Part shown: one piece after another, positions 35,133 through 43,256 of the stretch
Position numbering within the stretch: the stretch's first letter is position 1
Layout of the letters: the number at the start of each line of letters is the position of its first letter
NCBI RefSeq assembly: GCF_000374845.1
Contig: NZ_KB895413.1
Location: forward strand, 558,001-622,000
From: Paenibacillus terrigena DSM 21567
GTDB lineage: Bacteria > Bacillota > Bacilli > Paenibacillales > Paenibacillaceae
Reading direction: 5' to 3'
Length of the DNA: 64,000 nt
Position numbers and translations under genes: made by a program
Notes under the pieces: generated by a model
What the model was told of the DNA's origin: nothing
Seen by the model: only the letters and a program-made list of their open reading frames with translations
Databases searched by the model: none

Positions 35133-36185
35133 TTGCCGACATTAAAGGATATCGCCGAGCGGGTCGGGGTATCGATTTCCACTGTATCGCGTGCGATCAG
35201 CAATGATGTGACTCGCCCAGTAAGCAAAGAGACGAAGCGCAAGGTGTTAGAAGTAGCGAGTGAGATTCGCTACGATATAAAGGAAGAGCAGACACCGCAG
35301 GCGAAGAACTTACAACATCATCCGTCAGAGAAATCGATAGGATGCATTATGCCGCAGTCATTCTTTGATTTTCATCCGTATTTTACGTCCGTTATGTCCG
35401 GCTTCCGCAAGAAGATGCACGAGCTCGGGCACACTCCTGCGTTCTTCATGTCGATGGAGGAGGTCGGGAGCCCCGAATACCTGCGCTCTTTGATCCGGGA
35501 AACGGGAGTGAAAGGCATACTTGCAATCGCCTGGTACAATAAGGAGCAGTTCGAGGTCTTGCAGGAAGAAGGCGTGCGTGTGGTCGGCGTCAGCCTGAAC
35601 TACGACAGCTTGTCCGTACCCGTTGTCGACTGCGACCGCATATCGGCCGCCCGTGCTGCCGTCAGGCATCTGATTGCGCAGGGACATACGAAAATCGGAT
35701 ACATTGGGGGACCAACGTTCTCTAAAGAATTGGAAGGGGATGAGCGATTTTTAGGCTACAAGTATGGCATGCTCGAAGCGGGATTCGGGTTGAATCGGAG
35801 CTGGATAATAAATACCAATTGGAAAGTTGATATGAGCTACAGTTTAATGTCGGACATGCTCGTACGGTTGAAGGAGGATGAGAGGCCGACGGCAATGTTT
35901 TGCGCAAGCGACGTACTGGCGATTCCAGCACTTCGCGCCACCTCAGAGAAAGGCTATCGCATTCCTCAGGACATCGCGTTCGTCGGCATGGATGATATCG
36001 AATTCGCGCAGTATACGTCGCCTCCCCTCACGAGCGTACAAGTGCCGAAAACGCAAATCGGCGAAGTAGCTGCCAAAACGCTGGTTGATTACCTTGAAGG
36101 TCACTATTCGCTGCCGCTCAAAGTGCTACTGCCGTTCGAGCTCGTGCTGCGGGAATCGTCGTCCTTCATAAAGATGGAATGCTGA
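35133..36185 (+). CDS. LacI-family transcriptional regulator
   Basis: 350 residues. N-terminal HTH and hinge (LKDIAERVGVSISTVSRAIS) then a periplasmic-binding-type effector domain (AIAWYNKEQF, AFVGMDDIEFAQYTSPPLTS). TTG start with AAGGAGGTG. It lies just downstream of the sugar ABC operon and probably represses it until the sugar is present. The coding sequence is visibly GC-richer than the operon, which hints at separate origins. A strong terminator follows. Confidence 0.9.
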   Translation: MPTLKDIAERVGVSISTVSRAISNDVTRPVSKETKRKVLEVASEIRYDIKEEQTPQAKNLQHHPSEKSIGCIMPQSFFDFHPYFTSVMSGFRKKMHELGHTPAFFMSMEEVGSPEYLRSLIRETGVKGILAIAWYNKEQFEVLQEEGVRVVGVSLNYDSLSVPVVDCDRISAARAAVRHLIAQGHTKIGYIGGPTFSKELEGDERFLGYKYGMLEAGFGLNRSWIINTNWKVDMSYSLMSDMLVRLKEDERPTAMFCASDVLAIPALRATSEKGYRIPQDIAFVGMDDIEFAQYTSPPLTSVQVPKTQIGEVAAKTLVDYLEGHYSLPLKVLLPFELVLRESSSFIKMEC

Positions 36186-36236
36186 ACGACATTCTTATCA
36201 ATGTGATAGAAACGGCTTATAGTATGAAAAAACTTA

Positions 36237-36287
36237 CCTCTAAACGCAGTTCAACCCAGTTGGGTGGACTGCTTTAGAGTTTTTTTG
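36237..36287 (+). terminator. Terminator of the LacI gene
   Basis: CTCTAAA-cGCAGT...ACTGC-tTTAGAG stem with an inner CCCA/TGGG pair, followed by seven Ts. Confidence 0.8.
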
Positions 36288-36373
36288 TGTAAACAGGGTA
36301 TATTCCAAAATACTGCTCCAGCCAAGTGGACGTATAAAGAAGAGGTGGTATGACATGCAGGCATTTGTTAGTA

Positions 36374-36505
36374 ATGTGGATATATTTTGCAAGCTATCTT
36401 GAGGATAATAGTCTCAGGTTAATTATTACATTTTTGTATCTTTTATTGGTGTATATCGGTATGCGTCTAGACAGGAAAGATAAAGAGGATAGACCCCACG
36501 AGTAG
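36374..36505 (+). CDS. Possible 43-residue membrane peptide
   Basis: One hydrophobic helix (LIITFLYLLLVYIGM) followed by a charged tail (RLDRKDKEDRPHE). The best ribosome site (GAGGTGG) serves an ATG at 36355 in another frame, whose 15 codons overlap this one. The gene may be frameshifted. Low support. Confidence 0.3.
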   Translation: MWIYFASYLEDNSLRLIITFLYLLLVYIGMRLDRKDKEDRPHE

Positions 36506-36626
36506 GAGTTGATTTGCTTTTGAGAGGCTATTTTCTTGATGAAAAGCTCATGAATAGTGCATTGTATAATATGGTAGTGCAGAAAATATATAGATAAAAA
36601 TTAAAAATATTGAATTTGTGAAAAGG

Positions 36627-36660
36627 TTGACATCGATTACTCGGTATATTAAAGTATAAA
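36627..36660 (+). promoter_or_regulatory. Promoter region of the riboswitch
   Basis: TTGACA at 36627 followed by AT-rich TATATT/TATAAA sequence. Spacing to a -10 box is not ideal (12 or 22 bases), so only the region is called. Confidence 0.4.
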
Positions 36661-36678
36661 TAGTTACAAAATATTAAC

Positions 36679-36797
36679 CAATTGCCGAATTTCGTTTTTG
36701 AAAACGGGGGAACCATCCCGGGTGAATTATTCTTGTAAGCAAGAGAATATAGGGAACCTTTAACCGAACCCTCAGCTAACTCCGTAGGCATCGAAGG
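36679..36797 (+). ncRNA. Cyclic di-AMP riboswitch (ydaO/yuaA type)
   Basis: The conserved blocks of the class are present in order: GCCGAAT, GGGGGAACCAT, GGGTGAATT, AGGGAACCTTTAACCGAACC and CTCAGCTAACTCCGTAGGC. The ribosome site GAAGGGAG of the next gene is at its 3' edge. This class turns genes off when c-di-AMP is high and very often precedes cell-wall hydrolases, as here. Confidence 0.85.
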
Positions 36798-36809
36798 GAG
36801 AACAAGGCT

Positions 36810-37277
36810 CTGAAGAAACTCATCTTATCTTTATTAGGAGCTGCAGTCGTATTCACTGCCGCTGCACCAAGTACATTTGCAAGTGAGGTTAAGCTAGAAA
36901 GTGAAGTGAACCACGTACTGGGGACACCATATTTATGGGGCGGTACCACTGTTGCAGGGTTTGATTGTACCGGATTTATCTTGTATGTATTAAAAAAGTT
37001 TGATGTGACTGACCTACCGCGCACATCCCAGTCACAGGCTAAAGTAGGGACACCGATAGCTAAAAAGAACCTACGAACGGGAGATTTAGTGTTTTTTAAT
37101 ACCTTAGGTACGGGTATCTCCCATGCAGGAATTTACATAGGTGACAATCAATTCGCTCACTCCTCTAGCAGTAAGGGAGTAAAAATAAGCAAGTTGACGG
37201 AAACGTACTACCAAGATCGTTATGTTACAGCTCGGCGTGTAGTAGATGAAAAGAGTTATCATGAAATGGTGAATTAG
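36810..37277 (+). CDS. Secreted NlpC/P60 cell-wall hydrolase with apparent CTG start
   Basis: 155 residues if translation begins at the CTG at 36810, nine bases after GAAGGGAG. The first 25 residues then form a normal signal peptide (KKLILSLLGAAVVFTAAAPS). No ATG, GTG or TTG lies in frame between the riboswitch and the GTG at 36906, which would drop the signal. Catalytic Cys near 53 (GFDCTGFILY), His near 105 (ISHAGIYIG) and the third polar residue near 117 (FAHSSSS) are intact. It should cut peptidoglycan stem peptides outside the cell. Regulation is by the c-di-AMP riboswitch. Confidence 0.85.
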   Translation: MKKLILSLLGAAVVFTAAAPSTFASEVKLESEVNHVLGTPYLWGGTTVAGFDCTGFILYVLKKFDVTDLPRTSQSQAKVGTPIAKKNLRTGDLVFFNTLGTGISHAGIYIGDNQFAHSSSSKGVKISKLTETYYQDRYVTARRVVDEKSYHEMVN

Positions 37278-37307
37278 TGTATGCATGAAAAAGGATAAGC
37301 CCGATCT

Positions 37308-37356
37308 ATACCCCATAGAGTAGACACCTAAAAAAGGTCTACTCTATGGGGTACTT
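37308..37356 (+). terminator. Perfect 17-bp stem after the NlpC gene
   Basis: TACCCCATAGAGTAGAC (37309-37325) pairs exactly with GTCTACTCTATGGGGTA (37337-37353), followed by CTTTTCT. A terminator is likely; the TAGAC sequence also recalls IS3-type ends. Confidence 0.65.
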
Positions 37357-37385
37357 TTCTATATACTTAAGGAAATAAAAATTCG

Positions 37386-37565
37386 GCAGTAGCGGCTTTG
37401 GATGAAATCGAGAGGGAATGGAGTAATAAATATGCCTATGCGGTTCACTCCTGGAGAGCAAACTGGATCGAATATAGACACAAGGGAACGATTGATCTGC
37501 CCCCGCCTACTGACAAATACACCAGAAATAAAAGTGGTCAGCCAAGAAACTGGCTGACCTCATAA
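37386..37565 (+). pseudogene. Fragment of an IS256-type transposase
   Basis: About 59 codons beginning AVAALDEIEREWSNKYAYAV then HSWRANWIEY. The W..KYP....SW..NW pattern is that of IS256/mutator transposases. The tail (from HKGTIDLPPPTD) does not fit, so the fragment is fused to other sequence. No start codon. Confidence 0.45.
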
Positions 37566-37592
37566 TATGAATGAGTACGATAGTTCAATTCT
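37535..37592 (+). repeat. Hairpin and family A left-half remnant
   Basis: GGTCAGCCA-agaaac-TGGCTGACC, then ATGAGTACGATAGTTCAATT. The order (hairpin before left half) is unusual. Confidence 0.45.
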
Positions 37593-37639
37593 TCGATCGC
37601 ACGTGGCACTAAATAGGCAAAACGGCGCGTAGTCGCTCC

Positions 37640-38723
37640 TTACCCTTGGCCGAATGTAAGTTCCTTCACTTTGTTTTTATCCAATCGTTTGATTACTTCG
37701 GTGATCAGCTTCACGGCATTTTCGAAATCCTCGCGGTGGAGAATCGCCGCATGTGTGTGAATATCGCGTTGCAATCGAAATCGCAAGCGACGGTACGCCG
37801 CCGGCTGTCACGTGAATGGCGCCCGCGTCGGTGCCGCCTCCTGCGACATAGTCGAATTGATAAGGAATGCCGAGCTCATCCGCTGTGTCGGTAACGAAGT
37901 TGCGCAGACGGCGATGCGAGATCATCGATCCGTCAAAAATGAGAATTTGCGGACCTTTGCCCATTTTGGCCAAGGCGTCCTTCTCGCTCACACCGGGCGT
38001 ATCGCCGGCGATCCCTACGTCAACCGAGAAACCGATATCGGGTTGAATGACATTTGCGGCCGTTTTCGCTCCTCGTAAGCCGACTTCCTCTTGAACGGTG
38101 CCGACGCCGTAAACGGTATTCGGATGCTTGACGTCATTCAATTGCTTCAGCACATCGATCGCTATGGCACAGCCGATGCGGTTATCCCATGCTTTGGCCA
38201 TCAGCATTTTTTCATTCTTCATCACGGTAAATTCGCAAACCGGTACGACGGAGTCGCCCGGGCGAACGCCGAACTCCGTAGCTTGCTCTTTGCTTTCCGC
38301 GCCGATATCGATGAACATCTCTTTTTTGTCAACTGGATTATTGCGGGCTTCCGGCGATAAAATATGCGGCGGTTTCGAGCCGATCACACCGGGAATGTTC
38401 CCCTTGCGAGTCATGACGGTCACCCGCTGTGCTTGCATCACTTGCTCCCACCAGCCGCCGAGCGCTTGAAAGTATAGGAAGCCTTTGTCGTCGATCCGCG
38501 TCACCATGAAACCGATTTCATCCAAATGTCCGGCTACCATAATTTTAGGGCCGTCCGAGGCCGTGCCCGTTTTTTTGGCGATTAAGCTGCCGAGATGATC
38601 AACCGTAACTTCGTCAGCGTAAGGGGCAATGTGCTCCCGCATAACGTCGCGCACTTCGTCTTCGTGACCGGGTACGCCGTTGGCGTCGGTTAGGGCTTTT
38701 AACATTTGCAAGGTAGAGTCCAA
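37640..38723 (-). pseudogene. M42 aminopeptidase gene with a 2-base deletion near its end
   Basis: The frame encodes a nearly full M42 (YsdC/FrvX-type) metallo-aminopeptidase: [25 protein letters not shown] and [15 protein letters not shown] carry metal and catalytic residues. After ATRY the frame slips; the sequence [20 protein letters not shown] continues in another frame to a stop at 37640. Loss of AT from an ATAT run explains it. As read, the product ends at 37677 with an unrelated tail. The TTG at 38723 follows GGAGGAGG. Confidence 0.7.
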
Positions 38724-38988
38724 GGATATTCCTCCTCCATTATGATTGACTATCAATCTATTATATATGACTAAACAGATCAAGTCATTAACTGGAAAGT
38801 GATCGCCTTATTCGCTGCACACAGGCCCAATTTTGCTGTCTTGCCTCGGTACGGTTTCGAAGAGTTCGCCTTTATGGGGTACAGAAAAAGCAGATGACTA
38901 CGTGAGATTGAAAATGGGGAGGAGTATGGGGACTGACCAATACAATATAATTCTTCAAAATTTTATATAAGAATTGAGATGGAAAGGG

Positions 38989-39029
38989 AGCATTCTTTTA
39001 AGCCTTGGTGGAGGAATGCTTTTTTTTTG
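38989..39029 (+). terminator. Terminator or attenuator upstream of the DUF2975 operon
   Basis: AGCATTC (38989-38995) with GAATGCT (39014-39020), then nine Ts. A similar hairpin lies at the same place upstream of the paralogous operon. Confidence 0.65.
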
Positions 39030-39083
39030 ATTAGAAAAGAGCATTCCCTTATAACAACAATAATATGTCATATTTCATTAAAG

Positions 39084-39102
39084 ATTTATTGTAAAACGAT
39101 AA
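39084..39102. promoter_or_regulatory. Operator-like palindrome, copy 1
   Basis: TTTATTG-TAAAA-CGATAAA, one mismatch from perfect. It lies 49 bases upstream of the DUF2975 start. The paralogous operon has a perfect version. Confidence 0.5.
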
Positions 39103-39150
39103 ATTGTGTGTTAAAGTCTAATTAATTTTAATAATAAGTGAGGGACTTTT

Positions 39151-39633
39151 ATGGAACGAGGAACAACACTCTTTTTAAAGATAGCTGTTATTCTTATTGG
39201 AATACCAGTTCTAGCTTTGTGCATATTTTTGGTGCCAGAGATAGCGAATTTTGCGGCAGAATTGTATCCAGATCATTCTTATTTGAAATATCTCGTATTC
39301 ATCGATTTGTATGCAACGGCGATACCTTTTTACTTTGCTCTGTATCAAGCATTTTTACTATTAGGCTATATTGACAAGAACAAAGCTTTCTCGGAATTAT
39401 CCGTACGAGTTCTAAAGAATATCAAATACTGTGCAATCTCAATCAGTATCTTGTATGTGTTAGGCATGCCACTCTTCTATCTTATCGTGGAGAAAGACGA
39501 TGCCCCAGGTATCATAGTTATCGGAATGGTCATGATTTTTTCCTCCATTGTGATTGCCGTTTTTGCTGCTGTTCTCCAAAAGCTTTTAAAAGAGGCTATT
39601 GATATAAAATCAGAAAATGATTTGACGGTCTGA
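39151..39633 (+). CDS. DUF2975 membrane protein
   Basis: 160 residues, four membrane helices (near 8-28, 45-70, 95-115, 122-145). The motif IDKNKAFSELSVRVLKNIKY between helices 2 and 3 is characteristic of DUF2975. It is co-transcribed with a YozG-type XRE regulator ten bases downstream, a conserved pairing in Firmicutes. Function is unknown. A near copy is at 41685. Confidence 0.87.
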   Translation: MERGTTLFLKIAVILIGIPVLALCIFLVPEIANFAAELYPDHSYLKYLVFIDLYATAIPFYFALYQAFLLLGYIDKNKAFSELSVRVLKNIKYCAISISILYVLGMPLFYLIVEKDDAPGIIVIGMVMIFSSIVIAVFAAVLQKLLKEAIDIKSENDLTV

Positions 39634-39643
39634 GGTGAGGAAT

Positions 39644-39868
39644 ATGGCGATTATAATCAATATTGATGTGATGTTGGCTAAAAGAAGAATGAGCGTAACA
39701 GAACTTTCGGAGAGGGTTGGAATAACAATGGCTAACCTCTCTATATTGAAAAATGGAAAAGCAAAAGCAATTAGGCTTTCCACTTTAGAGGCAATTTGCA
39801 AAGCATTAGAGTGCCAACCTGGAGACATTTTAGAATACAAAAGTGACGAAGACAGTCAAGGATCATAA
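39644..39868 (+). CDS. YozG-type XRE regulator
   Basis: 74 residues, HTH only (VTELSERVGITMANLSILKN; STLEAICKALECQPGDILEY). The ATG follows GAGGTGAGG. It probably binds the palindrome at 39084 to control its own operon. It differs at only a few positions from the protein at 42178. Confidence 0.87.
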   Translation: MAIIINIDVMLAKRRMSVTELSERVGITMANLSILKNGKAKAIRLSTLEAICKALECQPGDILEYKSDEDSQGS

Positions 39869-39935
39869 CGTTTGGATAAGAAACATCGCGAAGGAAAGCA
39901 GGAACGAATTTTACATTTATTAGGGGAGGTATATC

Positions 39936-41177
39936 ATGGACAACCTGATTATTAAAAATATTGCTAACCCCCATGAGCTGGAGAGAATATTTAGAAAAGA
40001 ACCCGAAGTTTTTAAAAATTCATTCTCACATGCCTGGGAACAAAACCCTGATTCGCAGGTTCTTGCCGTTTGGAATGAAAGATTGCATTTCAAGGAGACC
40101 GCAAATACAGAAAAAGCTTCTTTGCTTCAAAAGAATTTCTTATCCATGGGCATTTTAGCAATTCTTGCTGGGATAAGTACCAGGATCATTTTTCATTTTG
40201 TCGAACAGCAAGCGATAGCCCCTATCAACCTTATTTTTGGTATACTTCCTTTTATTGCAGCCTATTTTGTATATAATCGTACCCCCAAAAAAAATGTTCT
40301 TTACACCCTTGCATCGTTATTCCTAATCTCCGGATTTTACATTAATATGCTGCCACTAGAGCATAAAGACAGTATTATCTTGGCTTATCTACACCTTCCC
40401 ATTTTCTTATGGGTAGTATTAGGGCTTGCATTTACAGGAAATGAATATCGAAATGGCAGCACTAGATTAGCCTATCTTAAATTTAATGGGGAATGTGGCA
40501 TATTCTACGCCAGCATGGCAATCAGCGGAATGCTGCTAACAGCATTAACCATGCAGTTATTTAGATTTGTCGGCATGGATATATCTCAATTTTATTTTAA
40601 AAATGTCGTTTTATTTGGTGCTGCTGCTCTCGCTATTGTTACTGCATACCTGGTATCAAGGAACCTTAAACTTTCAAAAAATATTGCACCCTATATAGCC
40701 AAAATTTTTAGTCCTCTTGTACTAATCACATTGTTGGTCTATCTTGTAACGGTGATTTGGGTCGGAAAAAATCCATTCTTGGATCGCAATTTCCTCATAT
40801 CCTTTAACGGAATACTCATTAGTGTATTGGCCGTCACCATATTCTCCATTACCGAAAGCGGCATAGACGAGAAAAGAAGCATTTCTGATTATATAAATTT
40901 TACCCTTATTTTTCTTGCTCTTATCGTTGACAGTGTAGCTTTATCAGCAATAGTGTTCAGGCTTTCTTCATATGGGATTACGCCCAACAGACTTGTGGTT
41001 TTAGGTGTAAACATACTTATCTGGGCCAATCTAATTTGGATTATGCTCTCCTATATGCGTTTTCTACGAAACAAAACCGGGCCTTCAACCATCCAAGATG
41101 CCGTTACTAAGTATTTGCCGGTCTATGGACTTTGGGCAGCTTTTGTTACATTTACTTTTCCTTTAATTTTCGATTAG
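39936..41177 (+). CDS. Polytopic membrane protein, possibly DUF4153-like
   Basis: 413 residues. A soluble N-terminus of about 65 residues (HELERIFRKEPEVFKNSFSH) precedes ten or so membrane helices. The composition and GNEYRNGSTRLAYLKFNGEC loop are reminiscent of DUF4153-type proteins found near YozG/DUF2975 pairs. The ribosome site is GGGGAGG. It is the third gene of the unit and is absent from the second copy. Confidence 0.7.
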   Translation: MDNLIIKNIANPHELERIFRKEPEVFKNSFSHAWEQNPDSQVLAVWNERLHFKETANTEKASLLQKNFLSMGILAILAGISTRIIFHFVEQQAIAPINLIFGILPFIAAYFVYNRTPKKNVLYTLASLFLISGFYINMLPLEHKDSIILAYLHLPIFLWVVLGLAFTGNEYRNGSTRLAYLKFNGECGIFYASMAISGMLLTALTMQLFRFVGMDISQFYFKNVVLFGAAALAIVTAYLVSRNLKLSKNIAPYIAKIFSPLVLITLLVYLVTVIWVGKNPFLDRNFLISFNGILISVLAVTIFSITESGIDEKRSISDYINFTLIFLALIVDSVALSAIVFRLSSYGITPNRLVVLGVNILIWANLIWIMLSYMRFLRNKTGPSTIQDAVTKYLPVYGLWAAFVTFTFPLIFD

Positions 41178-41195
41178 AAAAGCTGATGCATGGAT

Positions 41196-41222
41196 GGTTA
41201 ACGGAGACGATAGTGCAATTAC
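41196..41222 (+). repeat. Family A left half
   Basis: GGTTAACGGAGACGATAGTG plus CAATTA. No hairpin adjoins. Confidence 0.5.
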
Positions 41223-41347
41223 GGCTGCTACGAGGAATATGTCGTGCAAGAGGCTAATTGGTTTACAAGGTCGACAAATGCGAGGTTGTTATGATACTTA
41301 TAGCGATTGCTTATGGGTCACTTCGGAAGTTGTTCCCTAGTTCATTG

Positions 41348-41448
41348 TTAAGCTAAAGGGGAAGGATAGCTCAATAAAGACATTTGAAGGCAGTAGGCTA
41401 CTTGTGATTTGCTGCCTTTTCTCAACTATCATGAAAGAACGGGTCAAC
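41348..41448 (+). repeat. Family A repeat, complete
   Basis: Left AGCTAAAGGGGAAGGATAGC plus TCAATAA, hairpin GGCAGtaggctacttgtgatttgCTGCC with TTTT, and right AAAGAACGGGTCAACTTTC. Confidence 0.6.
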
Positions 41449-41532
41449 TTTCATGCTCTGTGGTGCATTGTAGAGGATGCATGAGGGATGGGCAGTTTTG
41501 TTGAACAAGTAAATTTAACATTTTAATGTAAG

Positions 41533-41570
41533 AGCATTTCTTTGTAATGAGAAATGCTTTTTATTTTTTT
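41533..41570 (+). terminator. Terminator or attenuator upstream of the second DUF2975 operon
   Basis: AGCATTTCT-ttgtaatg-AGAAATGCT followed by a T-rich run. It matches the position of the hairpin at 38989. Confidence 0.65.
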
Positions 41571-41622
41571 GCTTAAAATAAAAAGGATATTCCATAAATA
41601 ATATAATAAAAAACGATACAAA

Positions 41623-41641
41623 TTTATTGTAAAACAATAAA
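41623..41641. promoter_or_regulatory. Operator-like palindrome, copy 2 (perfect)
   Basis: TTTATTG-TAAAA-CAATAAA, 43 bases upstream of the DUF2975 start; likely XRE binding site. Confidence 0.55.
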
Positions 41642-41684
41642 TTATATGTTAAATTCATTTTATTAAATTAGCGAGGTGCTCTTT

Positions 41685-42167
41685 ATGAAACGGGGAACAA
41701 CACTCTTTTTGAAGATGGCTGATATTCTTATTGGAATCCCAGTTCTTGCATTGTGCATATTTTTGGTGCCTAAGATCGGGAATTTTGCTGGAGAATTGTA
41801 TCCAGATATTGCTTATATGAAATCTCTCGTTTTAATCGATATGTACGCGGCAGCGATACCTTTTTACTTTGCTCTGTATCAAGCTTTTAAACTTTTAAGC
41901 TATATTGATAAGAACCAAGCGTTCTCGGAATTATCCGTAAAGGCTTTAAAGAATATAAAATACTGTGCCATCACAATCAGTACCTTGTACCTGCTAGGTA
42001 TGCCACTCTACTATCTCATGGCAAAGAGAGTTGACCCTCCAAGTTTCATACCAATCGGATTGACCATTATTTTCGCCTCTATGGTGATCGCCGTTTTTGC
42101 TGCTGTTCTCCAAAAACTTTTACAAGAAGCTATTAATATAAAATCAGAAAATGATTTAACGATCTGA
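41685..42167 (+). CDS. DUF2975 membrane protein, second copy
   Basis: 160 residues, closely related to the protein at 39151 over its full length (IDKNQAFSELSVKALKNIKY). The ATG at 41685 follows GCGAGGTG. It pairs with the XRE gene 10 bases on. The two copies have diverged by many substitutions, so this is not a very recent duplication. Confidence 0.87.
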   Translation: MKRGTTLFLKMADILIGIPVLALCIFLVPKIGNFAGELYPDIAYMKSLVLIDMYAAAIPFYFALYQAFKLLSYIDKNQAFSELSVKALKNIKYCAITISTLYLLGMPLYYLMAKRVDPPSFIPIGLTIIFASMVIAVFAAVLQKLLQEAINIKSENDLTI

Positions 42168-42177
42168 GGTGAATATC

Positions 42178-42396
42178 ATGGCGATTATCATCAATGTTGA
42201 TGTGATGTTAGCAAGAAGGAAAATGAGCGTAACAGAACTTTCGGAGAGGGTTGGAATTACTATGGCGAATCTTTCCATTCTGAAAAACGGGAAAGCAAAA
42301 GCGGTTCGTTTTTCAACATTAGAAGCGATATGTAGGACTTTGGATTGTCAGCCGGGTGATATTTTGGAGTACAAAAGCGACGAAGACACTCAATAA
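42178..42396 (+). CDS. YozG-type XRE regulator, second copy
   Basis: 72 residues, nearly identical HTH to the 39644 gene (VTELSERVGITMANLSILKN). Likely autoregulator via the perfect palindrome at 41623. Cross-talk between the two systems is possible. Confidence 0.87.
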   Translation: MAIIINVDVMLARRKMSVTELSERVGITMANLSILKNGKAKAVRFSTLEAICRTLDCQPGDILEYKSDEDTQ

Positions 42397-42420
42397 AAAC
42401 AGACAACAAATTTATTAGCT

Positions 42421-42558
42421 TTGTTCATAATTTCAGGTTGTTCAAACAATCCAAAATCAGATTATGATAAAAGTTGCATTTATACTGTTACGATAGAAGA
42501 TAATATATATGGTTTTACTGGAGTACAAGTACCTAAGCAGAAGGCTATTGGCATATAA
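42421..42558 (+). pseudogene. Truncated second copy of the small lipoprotein gene
   Basis: The frame starts at the equivalent of 21888 (FIISGCSNNPKSDYDKSC...) and runs to GFTGVQVPK, then jumps by deletion to sequence that in the first copy lies beyond the stop and the family A left half. It is part of a duplicated segment. Confidence 0.6.
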
Positions 42559-42642
42559 GTGGGGAAGTGTGTATTCTCAGCAGATTGTTATAACCAGGCT
42601 GCCGCTAGGTCGGCAGCCTGCAGTTCACTAAACCCCTCGTTC

Positions 42643-42819
42643 TTAACTATCGATAATCTTATCTAACGAGGTTTGTGCATCTCGGTTTGCCACTTTAGCA
42701 ATTTCACGATCCGTTTTACTTCCTCCTTGGATGGTATCCGTTGCATTTGCCTGCTAGTTCAATTGCTCTTCAACTTGTCCTATCCCATGCGCCCCTTGAT
42801 GATTCCGGCTTGTAGGCAT
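42643..42819 (-). pseudogene. Second copy of the 58-residue protein, nonsense mutation
   Basis: CAG becomes TAG at 42754-42756, stopping translation after 21 residues; residue 2 also changes from Thr to Pro. The remainder matches the 22312 gene. Confidence 0.65.
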
Positions 42820-42874
42820 AATTATCACCTCCGTTAACATTTTTGAAAATTCCCAAACTTATTTTTTTGCAGCT

Positions 42875-42982
42875 TTACTTCGAATTATTTTGTATTCTAG
42901 ATCTTCCTTGATCGTTCGGGTCGTTTGATCGTGATGGGCTATGCTTTGGTTTGTTTTTTTTGGGGTTGGTTTTAGTGCTCAT
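42875..42982 (-). CDS. Second copy of the 35-residue basic peptide
   Basis: The reading frame is unchanged from 22545-22652, and the ribosome site is only slightly altered (GGAGGCG). Intact while its neighbour decayed, which favours a real product. Confidence 0.5.
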   Translation of the reverse strand: MSTKTNPKKNKPKHSPSRSNDPNDQGRSRIQNNSK

Positions 42983-43186
42983 TTTATAGTTCGCCTCCTC
43001 TGTAATCCATAAAGAGTAACTTTCCAAACCGTTATCTTTATTAGAATATTAGGTGCTAAACTAACGTGTAATTTACGCTTTAAAGTTTGATCGAATTGAT
43101 GAAGGGGGAGGTAATTTCTTTATATGAACTAGTATCCTCGCACGCAATAGCTTTTAATTTGGCTTCTTAAGAATACTTGGTCATAA

Positions 43187-43234
43187 TAAAAAAACAGCAC
43201 CTCTAATTGTTATGTGTATCTAACAATTGGAGGT
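43187..43234 (-). terminator. Terminator of the minus-strand membrane gene
   Basis: ACCTCTAATTGTTA pairs with TAACAATTGGAGGT; the minus strand then carries seven Ts. Confidence 0.75.
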
Positions 43235-43256
43235 ACAGTTCACCCATCGCTCTTTT

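Larger units (their letters stand above)
38724..39150. other. Non-coding stretch before the first DUF2975 operon
   Basis: Contains a possible 21-codon C-terminal remnant (38832-38897, ending YGFEEFAFMGYRKSR, acetyltransferase-like but not assignable), a terminator at 38989, and the operator-like palindrome at 39084. No intact gene is seen. Confidence 0.4.
41221..41684. other. Non-coding stretch between the two DUF2975 operons
   Basis: Holds a family A element (41348), a terminator (41533) and a palindrome (41623). No gene is evident in 41223-41347. Confidence 0.5.
42414..43072 (+). repeat. Segmental duplication of 21882-22736
   Basis: Nearly identical to the first copy over about 650 bases, with a roughly 195-base deletion (the lipoprotein 3' end and a family A left half). 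Identity stops directly after CTAACG at the right edge. Confidence 0.75.
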
